A DNA stretch of 64,000 bases from Actinomadura fibrosa. Lineage in GTDB: Bacteria; Actinomycetota; Actinomycetes; Streptosporangiales; Streptosporangiaceae. Within the stretch, counting starts at the first letter, position 1. The number at the start of each line of letters is the position of its first letter. The position numbers and the translations under genes were made by a program. This document shows, piece after piece, positions 1-9,527 of this stretch. Below the pieces are notes generated by a model. That model was not told the origin of the DNA. It was given only the letters and a program-made list of their open reading frames with translations, and searched no databases. Where the stretch lies: NCBI RefSeq assembly GCF_900659615.1, contig NZ_CAACUY010000009.1, forward strand, positions 1 through 64,000, written 5' to 3'.

Positions 1-54
1 CGCCGCGACGAGCAGATCTGGGCCCTCCTCGCCTCCGAATGGAATGCCGCCTGA
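1..54 (+). CDS. 3' end of an unidentified gene
   Basis: The first 18 codons of the window read in one frame as 17 residues ending EWNAA and a TGA stop. Codon third positions are mostly G or C, as expected for a real gene here. The start lies outside the window and the tail is too short to assign a family. The 290 bases after it hold no convincing gene. Confidence 0.45.
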   Translation, partial: RRDEQIWALLASEWNAA

Positions 55-343
55 GCCACCCCGGGCGCGGCCTCCGGGAGCCGCTTAGGGCGGGCGGCCG
101 CGGGCGGGGGCGTGGCCGCCATCGGCGGAGCAGACCTGACCTCGCCCGGACGACGCGGGACTCGCGGATCCGTGTCCACCCTCAAGCCTCCCCGTGCTCG
201 CGTACGTCTCCCCACAGTTCACTTCTGCCGCAGACCACCATAGTTAGGCTCGATCGGACGGTACGTCCACGGCCCTCCCCGGAGTCGCGCGAGAAACGAC
301 AAACCGGCCCATGACTCTTGTCACACGGAAGATAGGACGCGGG

Positions 344-1171
344 TCAGGACGCGCCGTCAAGGAGGCCGTCGAGGAACTCCACGACCCCTTCGGGCCCGTC
401 CACGACCACGTCGGCGCGCTCGGCGACCTCGGTCACCTCCGCGGAGCCGCTGCACACCTTCACCCCGGGCACGCCCTCGGCGCGCAGCTCCTCGACGGCG
501 TCGAAGGCGGCCAGGTCACCGAGGTCGTCGCCCGCGAACAGGACCGCGGACGGCGCGGCGCCGCGGTCGGCGAGGAACGACCGGAGCGCCCTGCCCTTGT
601 CCATGCCGGGCGGACGGAGCTCCAGGACGAACCGCCCGGGCTCGACGACGAGACCGGTGCGCTCGGCGAGCGCGTCGAGGAGGCCGCGCAGCCGGTCGAG
701 CGCCACCTGCGGCTCGGCGCACCGCCGCGTGTGCACGGCGAGCGCCTGGCCCTTGTCCTCGACATAGGTCTCGGGCGGGGCGCCCGCCGCCGTCAGGACG
801 CCGGGCAGCTTGGCGCGCACCTCGGCGACCCCGGGCGGCGGCTCCGGCTCGGTCAGCACGCCGGACTCCCAGCGTTCGAGCCCGTACTGACCGAGCACGA
901 CGAGCCCGTCGATGCCCTCGAAACCGCCGCGCTCCACCGCGAGGGCGGCGGGACGGCCGGTCACGATCACCAGGGAGCCGACGAGCGGGGCCAGCCGGCC
1001 CAGCGCCGCGGCCGCCCGGGGGTGGGCGCGGGCCGCGTCCGGGTCGTCCACGATCGGCGCCAGGGTGCCGTCGAAGTCGAACCCGAGCACGGCCCCGGCG
1101 GGACGCGTGCGGATGGCGTTCAGGCCGTCAGTTCCGGCGGCCGTCACGGATCGGGGAGAGGAAGTGTTCAC
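344..1171 (-). CDS. otsB: Trehalose-6-phosphate phosphatase (OtsB)
   Basis: Dephosphorylates trehalose 6-phosphate to trehalose, the second step of the OtsA/OtsB pathway, in the cytosol. The protein is about 275 residues, the usual size. HAD motif I (DFDGTL) lies near residue 30, a TGRP motif II about 40 residues later, and a GDDLGD motif III/IV near residue 220. The GTG at 1171 is preferred because the frame remains open further upstream only by running into the neighbouring DUF3263 gene; the Shine-Dalgarno is weak, so the start is not secure. No otsA is visible, so the synthase must lie elsewhere. It lies downstream of the DUF3263 gene on the same strand, 20 bases apart, so the two may be cotranscribed. 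Confidence 0.9.
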   Translation of the reverse strand: MNTSSPRSVTAAGTDGLNAIRTRPAGAVLGFDFDGTLAPIVDDPDAARAHPRAAAALGRLAPLVGSLVIVTGRPAALAVERGGFEGIDGLVVLGQYGLERWESGVLTEPEPPPGVAEVRAKLPGVLTAAGAPPETYVEDKGQALAVHTRRCAEPQVALDRLRGLLDALAERTGLVVEPGRFVLELRPPGMDKGRALRSFLADRGAAPSAVLFAGDDLGDLAAFDAVEELRAEGVPGVKVCSGSAEVTEVAERADVVVDGPEGVVEFLDGLLDGAS

Positions 1172-1191
1172 ACCGACCAGTGTTGGCCATG

Positions 1192-1557
1192 TCAGGGCCT
1201 CATGCCGAGCCGCCGCGCGGCGCGCTGCCGCTGCCGTTGCGATCGGACCCTGCGGAGGCGCTTGACCAGCATCGGGTCGCACTCCAGCGCCTCGGGTCGA
1301 TCGATCAGGATGTTGAGCAGCTGGTAGTACCGCGTCGCCGACATGTCGAACAGCTCGCGGATGGCCTGCTCCTTGGCTCCGGCGTACTTCCACCACTGCC
1401 GCTCGAAGGCGAGGATCTGGCGGTCGCGCTCGGAGAGGAGGTCTGCGGGGAAGACCCCGTCGTCTTCGAGACCGTCGGTCACGGGTTGCAGGGCTGCACC
1501 ATCGTCCATGGTTCCGTCCTGGTGAGGGCCGTCACCGGGGGCGTTCGCCGCTGGCAT
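1192..1557 (-). CDS. DUF3263 family protein
   Basis: A 121-residue protein with the family core: ERDRQILAFERQWWKYAGAKE followed by a helix-turn-helix-like IRELFDMSATRYYQLLN segment and a basic C-terminus. DUF3263 proteins are small actinobacterial proteins usually found beside otsB or in cell-envelope contexts; the core resembles a winged-helix DNA-binding fold, but the function is not established. The ATG at 1557 has an AGGGGA site about 7 bases upstream. otsB follows 20 bases downstream, so cotranscription is likely. Confidence 0.85.
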   Translation of the reverse strand: MPAANAPGDGPHQDGTMDDGAALQPVTDGLEDDGVFPADLLSERDRQILAFERQWWKYAGAKEQAIRELFDMSATRYYQLLNILIDRPEALECDPMLVKRLRRVRSQRQRQRAARRLGMRP

Positions 1558-1860
1558 GAGGTCCCCTCTGTGGTCACTGATCCCGGGTCGTCCGGGTTCG
1601 GCCGGGTGCCATGCTACGCGTCCGCGCCGACAAGTTCCGGCGGTTCGCAGGGAACGAGCGGGCCTCGTTCAGGCCGTCACATCCCTGTTCACCTGCGGCT
1701 CCTCATCGTCCCACGTCCCATGGCGATCCGTCGTCACAGCAGTTCGCGGGCGCTTCATAAGGGCCGCGTAAAGAAAATATGCAGACTACATCCGTTAGGC
1801 TGGACGCGGTGCGCCCCGGGCATCCGCGACGGCGACCGGCAAGGAACGGGAGACCTGTGC
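1558..1860. other. Divergent intergenic region, 303 bases
   Basis: Separates the DUF3263 gene (left, minus strand) from the MarR gene (right, plus strand) and must hold both promoters. The most AT-rich part is around 1755-1800, close to the MarR gene. No clear inverted repeat and no small gene was found. Confidence 0.4.
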
Positions 1861-2592
1861 ATGGCGACGGAGACCTCTGCCACCGAACGCCCCGGCGACG
1901 AGGCGTCCGCCCGCCCGGAGGACTCCGGCCCCGGCCCGTCGCCCGAATCCCGGTCCTCCCGAGCCCGGCCGCCCGAGGACGATCTTCCTGACCCGGTTCT
2001 CACCGACATCGGGGCCGCGCTGTTCCATCTGCGCCGCGTCTGGGCCAAGCCGGACCTCATGAAGCGCATCCGCGCGCAGACCTCCAGCGGTCCCGGCGGG
2101 CGCCCGCTCCAGATCTCCAACCTGATGGTCGTGAACGCCGTGGCGGCCCTGGCCGAGGCGGCCTGCGACGAGCGCCGCCTCGACCCGTCCGCTGACAGTG
2201 GTGTGGACGCCCCTGACCTCCCTGAGCCCCCCGCGTCGGACGAGAGCGCGTGCGAGGTGACCGTGGGCGCGGTGGCGGAGCGCCTGGAGGTCGACCCCTC
2301 GACCGCGAGCCGCCTGGTCGGCCACGCGATCGACGCGGGGCTGGTCTCGCGGCGCCCGTCCCCCGTGGACGCGCGCCGCGCCAACCTCGGGCTGACCGAG
2401 GCCGGCCGGCGCGTCAAGCAGGTGTCCGACCGGTTCCGCCGCGCCTACCTCGACCAGCTCATGACCGGCTGGTCGGCGGCGGAGCGGGCGGACTTCGCCC
2501 GGCTGCTCACCCGCTTCGCCGAGGCCGCCGCCCAGACCCCCATGTATCCGGACGGCATCGACAGGATCTTCGAGGAGGCGGACGCGGACTGA
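1861..2592 (+). CDS. MarR-type transcriptional regulator with long N-terminal extension
   Basis: A 243-residue protein. The first 45 or so residues are rich in Glu, Pro and Ser and look disordered. The rest is a MarR fold: helices around residues 55-90, then the winged helix (VGAVAERLEVDPSTASRLVGHAIDAGLVSRR, about 138-170) with the usual DARRANLGLTEAGRR wing. An acidic linker (about 100-130) is inserted between dimerisation and DNA-binding parts, which is longer than in typical MarR proteins (about 150 residues). ATG at 1861 was chosen because the open frame upstream has unlikely composition. The target is unknown; the neighbouring genes give no clue. Confidence 0.8.
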   Translation: MATETSATERPGDEASARPEDSGPGPSPESRSSRARPPEDDLPDPVLTDIGAALFHLRRVWAKPDLMKRIRAQTSSGPGGRPLQISNLMVVNAVAALAEAACDERRLDPSADSGVDAPDLPEPPASDESACEVTVGAVAERLEVDPSTASRLVGHAIDAGLVSRRPSPVDARRANLGLTEAGRRVKQVSDRFRRAYLDQLMTGWSAAERADFARLLTRFAEAAAQTPMYPDGIDRIFEEADAD

Positions 2593-2612
2593 CCCCGCGC
2601 CCCCTCCCCCGC

Positions 2613-2900
2613 TCAGCCGCCGTTGCGGAGCGCGGACATGCGCATGTGGTACTCGTCCTCGTCGATCTCGCCCCTCGCGAAGCGCTCGGCGAGGATGGAC
2701 CGCGCCTTGCCCAGCGGGTCCGCGGCCGCCGCCGCGGTGGTCGCGGCGGTCGCCATCCTGCGGCGGACCAGGTAGAACGCGCCGCCCAGCACGGCCAGCC
2801 AGAACAGCCCGAACGTGATCGGGAAGACCGGCCAGAACGCGGGCGCGTCCCCGTCGTGCCAGTGCTCCGGGCGCATCTGTGTCGCGAGCGTCATCAGCAT
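2613..2900 (-). CDS. SHOCT-domain small membrane protein
   Basis: 95 residues. One transmembrane helix (about residues 24-44, rich in Phe, Leu and Gly) ends with VRRR, which suggests an inside C-terminus. The C-terminal 30 residues match the SHOCT motif: KARSILAERFARGEIDEDEYHMRMSAL. SHOCT is a short oligomerisation or anchoring module found at the ends of many membrane proteins; no enzymatic role is known. A GGAAGGG site stands about 10 bases before ATG 2900. It converges on the MarR gene. Confidence 0.85.
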   Translation of the reverse strand: MLMTLATQMRPEHWHDGDAPAFWPVFPITFGLFWLAVLGGAFYLVRRRMATAATTAAAAADPLGKARSILAERFARGEIDEDEYHMRMSALRNGG

Positions 2901-3018
2901 CGTCCATCGACCCTTCCTGTGTGCGGATGGTCCGATGCTCGGCGACGGGTTCCGGGGGCGTCATCGGCCCGCCGGAGGCATGCGCGCTACGCCCGGCGGA
3001 GTAGCCCCGGGACGGCGC

Positions 3019-5361
3019 TCACCACCAGGGAGGCCGGTAGTCCTCGTCGTCCGGGGGACGCGGGGGCCGGGAGTGCCGCCCGCGCGACTCGTCGTCCTCC
3101 ACCTCGGCCGGCGGCACGGACGGCGGCACGGGAGGCGGCGCGGACGGCGGCGCGATCGGCGGGGGCGGAGGCGGAGCCGACGGCGGAACGCCACCGGCCG
3201 CGTCGGGCTCCCCGAGGGCACTCCGCCGGAACCGCTCCCACTCGTCATCGTCGAAGGCGGCCGGCTCGTCCGGCACAGGCGCAGCATCCTCCAGACCCGG
3301 CTCACCCAGACCGGGCTCACCCAGACCCGGCCCAGGCGGCAGACCATGCAAACCGGCTCCGAACTGGCCGTTCCCGACATGGCCGTTACCGCCGCCGCTG
3401 CCGCCGTTGCCGTTCCCCAGGTCGTGGCCGTTGAGGAAGTCGTGGCCGTTCGCGATCAGGCCCTCACCGGACGACGAGGGCCCGTGGTGCTTTCCGTTCG
3501 GGGCGCCGCCGTTCCCGTTGACGAGACCGTCGCCGTGCAGCCCGTTCGTCCCGTTCGTGGAGAACTCCCCGGGCACGAAGGGCCGGAGTTCCGACGCCAT
3601 CACGGGCGGCTGCCCCGGACGGCCGTCCGCCGGGTCCTCGTACGCCGGAGGGTCGTCGTACGTGGCCGCGGGGTCGTCGTACACCGCGGGCTGCTCGTAG
3701 ACCGCGGGCCGCTCGTACCTCGCGGAGTCGTCCAGCACGGGCGGCGGCGGTTCGACGAGCCCCGGAGACGGTTGGTCGTACGCGGACGTCGCCGCCACGT
3801 CGTTCCCGGAGAGCTCCGGGACGGACGGCGATGGCACGGGCGGAGGGCCGGTGTACTCCGGAGGAGGCCCAGGCGTCGCGGGCGGGGAGTACACCTCGGT
3901 GCTCTGCCAGAGCGGCGCGTTGACCGGGGCGACGGACGGCGCTCCCGGCGCCGGGGCCATCGGCGCTCCCGCCGGGTGGCCCGGCGCGCCGCCGTAGGGC
4001 GGGGCGGCCGACGCGGCGACGGCCTCGCGGGGCGGGGCCGACGGCAGGCCGTACTCGGGGATGCCCTCGTCGGGCTCGTCCTCGGGACGGCGGCGCTGGC
4101 GCCAGCCGAGCACCAGCCCGACGATGATCAGCACGCCTCCGCCGCCGAGGACGGCGGGGAGCAGCAGGCTGGAGTCGCTCTCCTCCGGCACGGCCTCGGG
4201 TTCCGGCGAGGCGGTCGGCTCCGGGTTCCGCACGGGCCCGCTGCCGGTCTTGTTGAGCTTGGACGCGGCGACCAGCGACTGGACCGCGTCCACGGTCCCG
4301 GAGCAGGCGGTCGAGCCGGTCGGGTGCCCGGCGCGCGCGGGCGAGCCCTGGACGAGCGCGCGGCGGACGTCCTCCGGGCTGAGCTTGGGGTAGCGCGCGC
4401 GGATGAGCGCGGCGACGCCCGCGACCATCGCCGACGACGCGCTGGTGCCCGTCCCGACGACGTAGCCGTTGCTGGAGTCGGCGCTGACGATGTCGACGCC
4501 GGGCGCGCACACCGAGGCGTGGGAGCGCCGGTTGCTGTCCTTCCAGAGGCGCAGCCTGCGGTCGAGCGCGCCGACGGCGATGACGCCGGGGTAGGCGGCG
4601 GGGAAGTTCTTGCGGTTGGCGCTGGACCCGTCGTTGCCCGCGGACGCGATCAGCACGACGCCCTTGCCGAGCGCGTACTTGATCGCGGCCTCCTGCTGCG
4701 GGGTGCCGTTGTAGTGCTGCTGCCCGCCGCCGAGCGACATGTTGACGATGTTCGCGCCGTGGTCGACGGCGTAGCGGATGCCCTGGGCGACGGCGTCGGT
4801 GTCGCCGCCGGCCTGCCCGTTGCTCTGCCGCAGCGGGTCGTCGTTCTCCAGCGTCACCCGGATCGACAGGATGCGGCTCTGCGGCGCGACGCCGATCATG
4901 CCCTGCGCGAACCCCGGGCCGTGGCCGTGGCCGGCGATGATGCTGGCCATGGACGTCCCGTGCAGGCCCCAGTAGCGGCTGCCGGGACGGCGCCCGCCGC
5001 CGGTGAGGTCGGGGCCGCTGACGACGCGGCCGGTGAGGTCGGGATGGCGCCGGTCGACTCCCGTGTCCAGCACCGCGACCGTGACGCCTGACCCGCGGGA
5101 CCACTTCCAGGCCCGCTGGGCGCGCAGCACGCCGAGGTGCCATTCGCGGGCGCGGATCTGGTCGGTCGGCGCGCCGAGCAGCGGTCCCGCGGCGGCGCCG
5201 CTGACGGGGCGGGCGCGCTTCGCGGCGTCGTCCGGCGCGAGGGCGGCGGGCACGGCCACGGCGGCGGTCAGCGTCAGCACGCCGAGCGTCGCGGTGGCCC
5301 TGGCGCCGAGCCGGGCGGCCGGACGGGGACGCCGGACACGGCGTCGGCCGGCATGGGACAC
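3019..5361 (-). CDS. Mycosin-like S8 serine protease with membrane anchor and Pro-rich tail
   Basis: A subtilase of about 780 residues related to the mycosins of type VII secretion. An arginine-rich start plus hydrophobic stretch (about 15-45) acts as signal sequence. The triad is visible: Asp99 in AVLDTGVD, His134 in LHGTSMA, Ser307 in GTGTSAS. A C-terminal membrane helix (about 395-420, ending GWRQRRR) is normal for mycosins, but the following 360 or so residues of Pro/Gly/Asn-rich, repeat-laden sequence are unusual; mycosins normally end soon after the helix. GTG 5361 was chosen for its GGAGGAGG site 8 bases upstream. No other ESX component (EccB-E, EsxA/B) is in the window, so it may be an orphan. 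Confidence 0.85.
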   Translation of the reverse strand: MSHAGRRRVRRPRPAARLGARATATLGVLTLTAAVAVPAALAPDDAAKRARPVSGAAAGPLLGAPTDQIRAREWHLGVLRAQRAWKWSRGSGVTVAVLDTGVDRRHPDLTGRVVSGPDLTGGGRRPGSRYWGLHGTSMASIIAGHGHGPGFAQGMIGVAPQSRILSIRVTLENDDPLRQSNGQAGGDTDAVAQGIRYAVDHGANIVNMSLGGGQQHYNGTPQQEAAIKYALGKGVVLIASAGNDGSSANRKNFPAAYPGVIAVGALDRRLRLWKDSNRRSHASVCAPGVDIVSADSSNGYVVGTGTSASSAMVAGVAALIRARYPKLSPEDVRRALVQGSPARAGHPTGSTACSGTVDAVQSLVAASKLNKTGSGPVRNPEPTASPEPEAVPEESDSSLLLPAVLGGGGVLIIVGLVLGWRQRRRPEDEPDEGIPEYGLPSAPPREAVAASAAPPYGGAPGHPAGAPMAPAPGAPSVAPVNAPLWQSTEVYSPPATPGPPPEYTGPPPVPSPSVPELSGNDVAATSAYDQPSPGLVEPPPPVLDDSARYERPAVYEQPAVYDDPAATYDDPPAYEDPADGRPGQPPVMASELRPFVPGEFSTNGTNGLHGDGLVNGNGGAPNGKHHGPSSSGEGLIANGHDFLNGHDLGNGNGGSGGGNGHVGNGQFGAGLHGLPPGPGLGEPGLGEPGLEDAAPVPDEPAAFDDDEWERFRRSALGEPDAAGGVPPSAPPPPPPIAPPSAPPPVPPSVPPAEVEDDESRGRHSRPPRPPDDEDYRPPWW

Positions 5362-5612
5362 GCAGCCGCACCTCCTCCCGGCATTCGGCCGTGGTCCGCC
5401 CGTGGGCGCGAGCCAACATTCTGCCACGCGAACCTACCTCGGCCCGGGCACTCGTCACATTCGGGCACGGTCCGGGACAGCGCGGATCTTCCCCCCGTCC
5501 CCCGCCCGACCTGCCGGACGTCCGAGCGCTGTGGTCTGCACCTCATATGCCCCGGGCGCCGTTCCGTCACGCTCGGTCACGCCCTCGGCTGAACCGGCGC
5601 GGCGCGGCGGGG

Positions 5613-6077
5613 TCAGGAGGTACAGGTCCCGTAGGGGCGGTCGCAGCGCAGCATCCGCCCGCCGAGCGACGGGCGGACGCCGCCGACGAGCTCGTCCGGG
5701 CCGGTGACGAGCCAGTTCGGCCCTTGCAGGACCGCGAAGGCGCCGTCGTCGCCGAGGGCGCTCTGCGCGACGCCGGTCCGCCAGCTCTGCAGCGCGGCGT
5801 CGGCGGTGAGCCCCATGGACGGGGTCAGGACGATCGCGGCGACGTACCGCCCGGCGTAGCGGCACTCGACGCGGGACGCGTCCGCGGTGCAGCCGGTCGC
5901 GCCGTTCCGGCGGAGCACCGTGCCGATGGCGCCGGCGCTCTCGTAGGAGCGGGCGCTCGCGGCGGGCCGGGTCGATCCGCCGCCGTCGCCGTCCAGGACG
6001 AGGGCGGCGACGCCCGCCGTGGCGAGGACGGTTCCGCCGACCGCGCCGGCGAGGGCGAGCAGGGTCGTGGGCTTCAT
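5613..6077 (-). CDS. Secreted or membrane-anchored hypothetical protein
   Basis: 154 residues beginning MKPTTLLALAGAV, with one N-terminal hydrophobic helix (about 5-28) that may be a signal peptide or anchor. The outside part has three cysteines (GCTADASRVECRYAG, plus two near the C-terminus, MLRCDRPYGTCTS) likely to form disulphides. I do not recognise a family. ATG 6077 is preferred over an in-frame ATG four codons upstream because the basic-plus-hydrophobic signal begins there. It lies between the mycosin and the symporter, all on the minus strand, but with separate spacing. Confidence 0.6.
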   Translation of the reverse strand: MKPTTLLALAGAVGGTVLATAGVAALVLDGDGGGSTRPAASARSYESAGAIGTVLRRNGATGCTADASRVECRYAGRYVAAIVLTPSMGLTADAALQSWRTGVAQSALGDDGAFAVLQGPNWLVTGPDELVGGVRPSLGGRMLRCDRPYGTCTS

Positions 6078-6204
6078 GGCGACCAGCATGCCGTACCGGC
6101 AAGTAACTTCAGCCGGGCCAGAGTGTTAACCCGCCCACGTAAGGGATCACTGCCTTCCGAGCACCTCCCGGCACCGCGTCGGCGTCACCGTGAGTCCGTC
6201 CTGG

Positions 6205-7872
6205 TCAGTGCGAGTCCGCGCCGGTCAGCGCGCGCACTGACAGGTCGTCGTACCGGGCGGAGTCGGGCTTCTCGCGTCCGAAGAAAGTGCCGACGACCGC
6301 GCAGAGGAAGCCGATGGGGATCGAGACGAGCCCGGGATTCTCCAGCGGGAACAGGTGGAAGTCGACGCCCTTCGGGAACAGCGACAGGTTCGCTCCCGTC
6401 ACCGGATCGACCTTGCCCGACACGACGGGCGAGAACACGACGAGCACCAGCGACCCGGTCAGCCCGCCGTAGATGCCCGCGACGACGCCCGCGGAGTTGA
6501 ACCGCCGCCAGAACAGCGACAGGACGATCGCGGGCAGGTTCGCGGACGCCGCCATCGCGAACGCCAGCGCCACGAGGAACGCCACGTTCAGGTTCTTCGC
6601 CACCACCGCGAGCACGATGGCGAGCGAGCCGACGACGCACGACGCGAGCCGGGCCACCGCGACCTCCTGCGACTCGCGCGGCCGGCCGAACATCAGCACC
6701 TGGCCGAAGTAGTCGTGCGCCAGCGACGTCGCGGACGACAGCACCAGCCCGGACACCACCGCGAGGATCGTCGCGAACGCCACCGCGGCGATGAGCGCGA
6801 GCATCACCTCGCCGCCGACCCGTCCCGCCGCGTGCTCGCCGACGGCGCGCGCGAGCTGCGGCGCCGCCGTGTTGCCGGACGGGTCCTGCGCGACGATCGC
6901 GGACCGTCCGACGAGCGCCGCGGCGCCGAACCCGAGGGCGAGCGTCATCAGGTAGAAGGCGCCGACGAGCCCGACGGCCCAGGACACCGAGTTCCGCGCG
7001 GCGCGCGCGTCCGGCACGGCGTAGAAGCGGGAGACGATGTGCGGCAGGCCCGCGGTGCCGAGGACGAGCGCGAGGGCCAGGCTGACGAAGTCGAGCTTGT
7101 TCACCATCGTCCGGATCGCGTCGCCGGGCACGTCGCGCCCGTACCGCAGCCCCGGTTCGAGGAACGCGTGCCCCTTCCCGCTCGCGCCGGCGGCCGAGTC
7201 GAGCATCGCGCCGGCGTCGAACCCGAACCGGCCGAGCACCAGCGCGGTGAGCGCGGCCGCGCCCGCCATCAGCAGCACGGCCTTGATGATCTGCACCCAG
7301 GTGGTGCCGCGCATCCCGCCGAACGTCACGTAGACGATCATCAGCGCGCCGACCACGACGATCGTGAGGGTCTTCGCCGTGCCCGCCGACAGTCCGAGGA
7401 ACCGCTCGCCCGCGTGGATGCCGAGCAGCATCGACACCAGCGCGCCCGCGCCGACCATCTGCGCGAGCAGGTAGAACACCGACACGGTGACGGTGGAGAC
7501 GACCGACGCCGTCCGCACCGCGGCCTGCTCGCGGGCCCGCCGCGCGAGGACGTCGCCCATCGTGAACCGGCCCGCGTTCCGCACCGGCTCGACGAGCAGC
7601 AGCGTGAGCACCCACGCCACCAGGAAGCCGATCGAGTACAGGAACCCGTCGTAACCGGACAGCGCGATGATCCCCGCGATGCCGAGGAACGACGCCGCGG
7701 ACATGTAGTCGCCGGCCAGCGCGACGCCGTTCTGCGGGCCGGAGAACGTCCGGCCGCCCGCGTAGAAGTCGTCGGCGCCGTTGGTCCGGGCCCTCGCCCG
7801 GACGGTGATCCCCAGCGTGATGAGGATGAACACGAGGAAGAGCCCGAACGTGAGCGTCCGCCCGTCCATCAT
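6205..7872 (-). CDS. Sodium:solute symporter, cation/acetate type (ActP-like)
   Basis: About 555 residues with roughly 13 transmembrane helices, the SSS-family fold. The N-terminal GADDFYAGGRTFSGPQNG and GDYMSAASFLG segments and the RFYAVPDARAAR loop are characteristic of ActP-type monocarboxylate symporters (acetate, pyruvate or propionate uptake with sodium or protons). Its ATG at 7872 overlaps the stop of the upstream DUF485 gene (ATGA), with a GGAGG six bases before it, so translation is coupled. DUF485-ActP pairing is known from many bacteria. Substrate is inferred only from family. Confidence 0.88.
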   Translation of the reverse strand: MMDGRTLTFGLFLVFILITLGITVRARARTNGADDFYAGGRTFSGPQNGVALAGDYMSAASFLGIAGIIALSGYDGFLYSIGFLVAWVLTLLLVEPVRNAGRFTMGDVLARRAREQAAVRTASVVSTVTVSVFYLLAQMVGAGALVSMLLGIHAGERFLGLSAGTAKTLTIVVVGALMIVYVTFGGMRGTTWVQIIKAVLLMAGAAALTALVLGRFGFDAGAMLDSAAGASGKGHAFLEPGLRYGRDVPGDAIRTMVNKLDFVSLALALVLGTAGLPHIVSRFYAVPDARAARNSVSWAVGLVGAFYLMTLALGFGAAALVGRSAIVAQDPSGNTAAPQLARAVGEHAAGRVGGEVMLALIAAVAFATILAVVSGLVLSSATSLAHDYFGQVLMFGRPRESQEVAVARLASCVVGSLAIVLAVVAKNLNVAFLVALAFAMAASANLPAIVLSLFWRRFNSAGVVAGIYGGLTGSLVLVVFSPVVSGKVDPVTGANLSLFPKGVDFHLFPLENPGLVSIPIGFLCAVVGTFFGREKPDSARYDDLSVRALTGADSH

Positions 7873-8333
7873 CGCAAGCCTCCGAAGTCGGGCCGGACGG
7901 TCCCGCGCCACGCCTCGCGCCGCTCCGCGCCGTCCGCTACGGCGGCGGGCGCGGCGCCGTCCCGCGTCACGGGCGGCCCGTCGAGTTCGGCGCGCAGCTC
8001 GTCCGCGAGGGGGTCGAGCCTGCGCCGCGCGTAGGCCGTGTAGGCCCAGGCCAGCACGAACGTCGCGGCGAACTGGGTGAGCCCGAGCAGCAGCGCCACG
8101 TTGACGCTCCCGGCGACACGCCGCGCCATGAAGCCGCGCGCGAACGCGGAGAGCACGACATAGGCGAAGTACCACCCGAAGGACACCAGGACGATCCCCG
8201 CCGCGGCCCGCAGGAACCTCGCCCTGAGCAGCCGGAACCGCGCATCGCGCGCCGCGGGCGCGTACTGCCCGGGACGGACCCTTCCGCCTCGCTCGGGTCC
8301 CGGACGCCGCGATGGTTCAGAGTCCCCGACCAT
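7869..8333 (-). CDS. DUF485 family inner-membrane protein
   Basis: 154 residues with two membrane helices (about residues 38-60 and 77-99) joined by a short arginine-containing loop, as in the YjcH/DUF485 family that accompanies acetate permeases. The N-terminal 30 residues are Arg/Pro-rich. ATG 8333 has a GGGAGGA site five bases upstream. The gene ends in an ATGA overlap with the symporter; its likely role is as partner or small subunit of the transporter. Confidence 0.85.
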   Translation of the reverse strand: MVGDSEPSRRPGPERGGRVRPGQYAPAARDARFRLLRARFLRAAAGIVLVSFGWYFAYVVLSAFARGFMARRVAGSVNVALLLGLTQFAATFVLAWAYTAYARRRLDPLADELRAELDGPPVTRDGAAPAAVADGAERREAWRGTVRPDFGGLR

Positions 8334-8582
8334 TTGGTCCTCCCGTAGACCGAACCATGACCATGTGTAGTCGTTCAACTCCTCTATGAGATCAAAGATG
8401 TGGGCCGCGCAATGCCCACTTGGCGAGAAGCGAGAAAATCCCTGGCCCGCCACCTGACCGTCACCTTGCGGACAGCAGAGATCGGGCAGGTCAGGCGCCT
8501 TGGTTTCTCGAATCCCTACTCGACACTTCAAAAACAAGAAGCTCGGCTCTAGGATCGGAGCACTGGCGATCTTGGAGGCGAC

Positions 8583-9527
8583 ATGGCGGAACTGAAGGTC
8601 GGCTATCTCCTGCCGACGCGCGACCAGACCGTGCGCGGCGAGCACGAGCCGCGGCGCCTGGTCGCCCAGGCCCGGCGCGCGGAGGCCCTCGGCCTGGACT
8701 CGGTCTGGGCGGGCGACAGCCCCGTCACCCGCCCGCGCGCCGATCCGCTGCTGCTCCTCGCCGCCGCCGCGGACGCGACCGAGCGGATCGCGCTCGGCAC
8801 GGCGGTCCTGCTGCCCGCGCTGAGGCACCCGATCCTGCTCGCGCACCAGCTCGCCACGCTCGACAGGCTCTCCTCCGGACGGCTGATCGCGGGCATGGGC
8901 GCGGGCTTCCCCGTCCCGCAGACCGAGGCCCAGTTCCGCGCGGTGGACGCCGACTACACGCGCCGGGTCGGCCGCATGATCGAGTCGATCGACGCCATGC
9001 GACGGCTCTGGAGGGGCGACCCCGTCACGTTCCATGGGCGGCACTTCGCGTTCGAGGACGTGACGCTCGCACCGACCCCGTCCCGTCCCGGAGGACCGCC
9101 GATCTGGCTCGCCGGAGGCGGTGACAAACCCCTGCGACGGGTGGCGACCCTCGGCGACGGATGGCTGCCGTATCCACCCGAGGTCAGCACGTACGCCGAG
9201 GAGTGGACCGTCATCCAGGACACGGCGAGCCGTCCGGTCACTCCCGCCCTGTACGCGACCCTCTGCCTGGACACGGACGCGGAGCGCGCGCGCAAACGCC
9301 TACGCGAGAGCATCGAGCGCTACTACAACGCCCCCCTGGAGTTCATCCAGTCGATCCAGGCCATGTTCGCCGGCACCCCGGAAGAGGCCGTGGCCTGGCT
9401 GAAGTCCTACGCCGACGCGGGCGCTCGCCACATCATCATCCGGCTCGCCACCGAGGACCACGACGCGGCCTTGGACGAACTCGGCGACGCCGTCCTGCCC
9501 GCCCTCCGGAAGGAAGTGACCGCATGA
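8583..9527 (+). CDS. LLM-class (luciferase-like) flavin or F420-dependent oxidoreductase
   Basis: 314 residues with the bacterial-luciferase TIM-barrel pattern: KVGYLLPTRD at the start, GLDSVWAGDS near 38, IALGTAVLLPALRHPILLAHQLATLDRLSSGR around 65-100, GMGAGFP, and IWLAGGGDKPLRRVATLGDGW near 175. Enzymes of this class use FMNH2 or reduced F420; cofactor and substrate cannot be told from sequence. It starts a three-gene set with an alpha/beta hydrolase (ATGA overlap) and an HxlR regulator, suggesting a small catabolic or detoxifying operon. Confidence 0.85.
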   Translation: MAELKVGYLLPTRDQTVRGEHEPRRLVAQARRAEALGLDSVWAGDSPVTRPRADPLLLLAAAADATERIALGTAVLLPALRHPILLAHQLATLDRLSSGRLIAGMGAGFPVPQTEAQFRAVDADYTRRVGRMIESIDAMRRLWRGDPVTFHGRHFAFEDVTLAPTPSRPGGPPIWLAGGGDKPLRRVATLGDGWLPYPPEVSTYAEEWTVIQDTASRPVTPALYATLCLDTDAERARKRLRESIERYYNAPLEFIQSIQAMFAGTPEEAVAWLKSYADAGARHIIIRLATEDHDAALDELGDAVLPALRKEVTA

